Assembly (NCBI GenBank): GCA_021545665.1
Contig: JAJRTX010000201.1
Coordinates: forward strand, 1-15,370
From: Zetaproteobacteria bacterium
Lineage (GTDB): Bacteria > Pseudomonadota > Zetaproteobacteria > Mariprofundales > Mariprofundaceae
DNA: 15,370 nt
Direction: 5' to 3'
Made by a program: the position numbers and the translations under genes. The notes under the pieces were generated by a model that had not been told where the DNA came from, ran no database searches, and saw nothing but the letters and a program-made list of their open reading frames with translations. Below are positions 13,919 to 15,370 of the stretch, in pieces; the first letter of the stretch is position 1, and the number at the start of each line of letters is the position of its first letter.

Positions 13919-15223
13919 ATGACTGAGAAGCTTACCATCACTGATAGTGTCAGCGGCAGGAGTATTGATCTACCGGTGCGGCGAGGTAGTCATGGGCCAC
14001 CTGTGGTCGAAATCGGGCACCTGTACAGGGAGCTGGGCTATTTTACTTTTGACCCTGGTTTTTTTGCTACCGGCAGTTGTCGTAGTGCCATTACCTTCAT
14101 CGATGGTGAGCAGGGGGTTTTGCTTTTCCGCGGTTATCCCATTGAACAGTTGGCGGAAAAAAGCAGTTTTCTGGAAGTCTCTTATCTGTTGCTCTATGGT
14201 GAGTTGCCGACATGTGATAAACTGGATGCTTTCATCACTCTTATCACACACCATAGTATGATCAATGAGAGCCTCAAGGATTTCTACCGAGGTTTCTATC
14301 ATGATGCCCATCCGATGGCGATCATGGTGGGGGTTGTGGGCTCACTGTCGGCTTTTTACCATGATTCTACAGATATCCATAACCCTTCACACCGCGAGCT
14401 TGCTGCCTTGCGCCTGATCGCTAAAATGCCAACCATCGCTGCGGCCTGTTACAAGCACTCCATCGGCGAACCCTTTATTTATCCCGACAATAGTTACAGC
14501 TATGCGGGCAATTTGTTACACATGATGTTTTCACTTCCCAGCGAACCTTACAAGGTGGATCCGGTTGCCGAAAAGGCACTCGATCTGATATTTATGCTAC
14601 ATGCTGATCATGAACAGAATGCCAGTACTTCTACGGTGCGTCTGGCCGGAAGCTCTGGTGCAAATCCCTTCGCATGTATCGCCTCCGGCATAGCAGCACT
14701 ATGGGGGCCTGCTCATGGCGGAGCCAATGAGGCGGTTTTGAGCATGCTGGGAGAAATTGGGGATGTGAAGAATATTCCTGTCTATATTGCCCGTGCCAAA
14801 AACAGGGAAGACTCATTCCGGCTGATGGGCTTTGGTCACAGAGTCTACAAAAATTACGATCCCCGTGCCCGTATTATCCGTGATATGTGCCATGAAGTGC
14901 TGGGAAAGCTGGGAGATAAAAATGATCCTTTATTTGAACTGGCGCTTGAACTTGAGGAGGTTGTTCTCAATGATGACTACTTTGTGGAACGGAAACTCTA
15001 TCCCAATGTAGACTTCTATTCAGGGCTGATTTACAGGGCTCTGGGTATTCCCGGTAATATGTTTACAGTGATGTTCGCCATCGCCCGTACTGTGGGCTGG
15101 GTGGCACAGTGGATGGAGATGATTGCCGAGCCGAATCAGCGAATAGGCAGGCCGCGCCAGTTATATGATGGAGAAGCTCTGCGCGATTATGTGGCCGTTT
15201 GTAAACGTGACAAAGGTGAATAG
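13919..15223 (+). CDS. gltA: Citrate synthase (type II)
   Basis: GltA condenses oxaloacetate and acetyl-CoA to citrate, the entry step of the TCA cycle. The 434-residue length is typical of the hexameric, NADH-sensitive type II enzymes of Gram-negative bacteria. Visible active-site motifs are LHADHEQN (His231), [10 protein letters not shown] (His266), [14 protein letters not shown] (His307, with Arg316), and PNVDFYSG (Asp365), corresponding to E. coli His229, His264, His305, Arg314 and Asp362. The N-terminal beta-domain typical of this type (residues about 5-50, [13 protein letters not shown] following) is present. The gene looks intact, ending RDKGE. An IS630-type element lies right behind it, so its natural terminator may have been displaced. 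Confidence 0.97.
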   Translation: MTEKLTITDSVSGRSIDLPVRRGSHGPPVVEIGHLYRELGYFTFDPGFFATGSCRSAITFIDGEQGVLLFRGYPIEQLAEKSSFLEVSYLLLYGELPTCDKLDAFITLITHHSMINESLKDFYRGFYHDAHPMAIMVGVVGSLSAFYHDSTDIHNPSHRELAALRLIAKMPTIAAACYKHSIGEPFIYPDNSYSYAGNLLHMMFSLPSEPYKVDPVAEKALDLIFMLHADHEQNASTSTVRLAGSSGANPFACIASGIAALWGPAHGGANEAVLSMLGEIGDVKNIPVYIARAKNREDSFRLMGFGHRVYKNYDPRARIIRDMCHEVLGKLGDKNDPLFELALELEEVVLNDDYFVERKLYPNVDFYSGLIYRALGIPGNMFTVMFAIARTVGWVAQWMEMIAEPNQRIGRPRQLYDGEALRDYVAVCKRDKGE

Positions 15224-15258
15224 ATGAAAAATGTTAAGGCTCTAGTACGCAGTCTATA

Positions 15259-15370
15259 TTATAAGGTCGGGTACAGGTGTTTCAATTTAACTCTTGCATC
15301 CTGAACAGTGAAACGCCAGTTCATTTCACTTTTGATCGCATTTCTATCTTTTACCCAAGCTGAAACTTCC
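15259..15370 (-). CDS. IS630-family transposase, C-terminal fragment (runs off window)
   Basis: Reading the minus strand from the window edge gives 36 open codons ending in TAA at 15261-15259. The translation includes VKDRNAIKSEMNWRFTVQDA and ends RVKLKHLYPTL, which matches the conserved C-terminus of IS630-family transposases (typically ...W.FTT.DAR.KLK.LYPSI). The catalytic DDE residues would lie upstream, outside the window, so intactness cannot be judged. IS630 elements insert at TA. A TA lies at 15243-15244 within CTAG, and the element's end may be just inside it, but the terminal inverted repeat cannot be confirmed without the other end. Confidence 0.75.
   Translation of the reverse strand, partial: EVSAWVKDRNAIKSEMNWRFTVQDARVKLKHLYPTL

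Noticed and set aside
15224..15304. 26-codon reading frame starting at the gltA stop (TAGATG) with AAGGTG upstream
   Set aside because: Most of it lies antisense to the IS630-type transposase end, which has recognisable homology; the small frame has none.
1..15370. CRISPR array, tRNA or rRNA genes
   Set aside because: No regularly spaced short repeats and no cloverleaf or rRNA-like sequence were seen on either strand.

Overview
The window looks like a chromosomal segment of a Gram-negative proteobacterium. It encodes LolA (periplasmic lipoprotein carrier) and a FadL-type outer-membrane channel, and it has the order ftsK-lolA-rarA-crcB that is familiar from Proteobacteria. RNase J directly before ftsK argues against an enteric-type gammaproteobacterium. 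The combination would fit a deep-branching marine or iron-oxidising lineage such as Zetaproteobacteria, but that assignment is inference and no rRNA marker is present.

Left part (1-2865), plus strand: thiL (thiamine-monophosphate kinase), an intergenic stretch carrying an interspersed-repeat-like hairpin, then pgpA (phosphatidylglycerophosphatase A) overlapping a cinA/pncC-type gene by 4 nt. The CinA-family protein has a normal C-terminal nicotinamide-nucleotide amidase domain, but its N-terminal half lacks the usual CinA signature.

Accessory island (about 2866-4604): 645 bp without a gene hold two diverged 155-bp direct repeats and fragments of 'CTGACCCCTTTT'-type repeats. These are followed by two small genes of unknown function (90 and 191 aa). 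Between them lies a sequence with the architecture of an integron attC site: an imperfect stem with two extrahelical bases on one arm, flanked by core-like boxes. This suggests one or two stranded integron gene cassettes with no integrase in view. The island ends in another mobile-element-like repeat.

Middle and right (4605-15223): a HAD-IIA phosphatase gene on the minus strand with a likely leaderless transcript, then on the plus strand pyrE (pyrimidine synthesis), rnj (RNase J), ftsK (chromosome translocase), lolA, a FadL-like porin gene, rarA (replication-fork ATPase), crcB (fluoride channel) and gltA (citrate synthase). From rnj to crcB the genes overlap or nearly touch (rnj/ftsK TGATG, ftsK/lolA ATGA, rarA/crcB ATGA). 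A co-transcribed housekeeping run is therefore likely, possibly with an internal control point at a perfect 19-bp palindrome just before the FadL-like gene.

Right edge (15259-15370): the C-terminal end of an IS630-family transposase on the minus strand, cut by the window edge and lying 35 bp beyond the gltA stop. Terminal inverted repeats and target duplications could not be settled because the other end lies outside the window.
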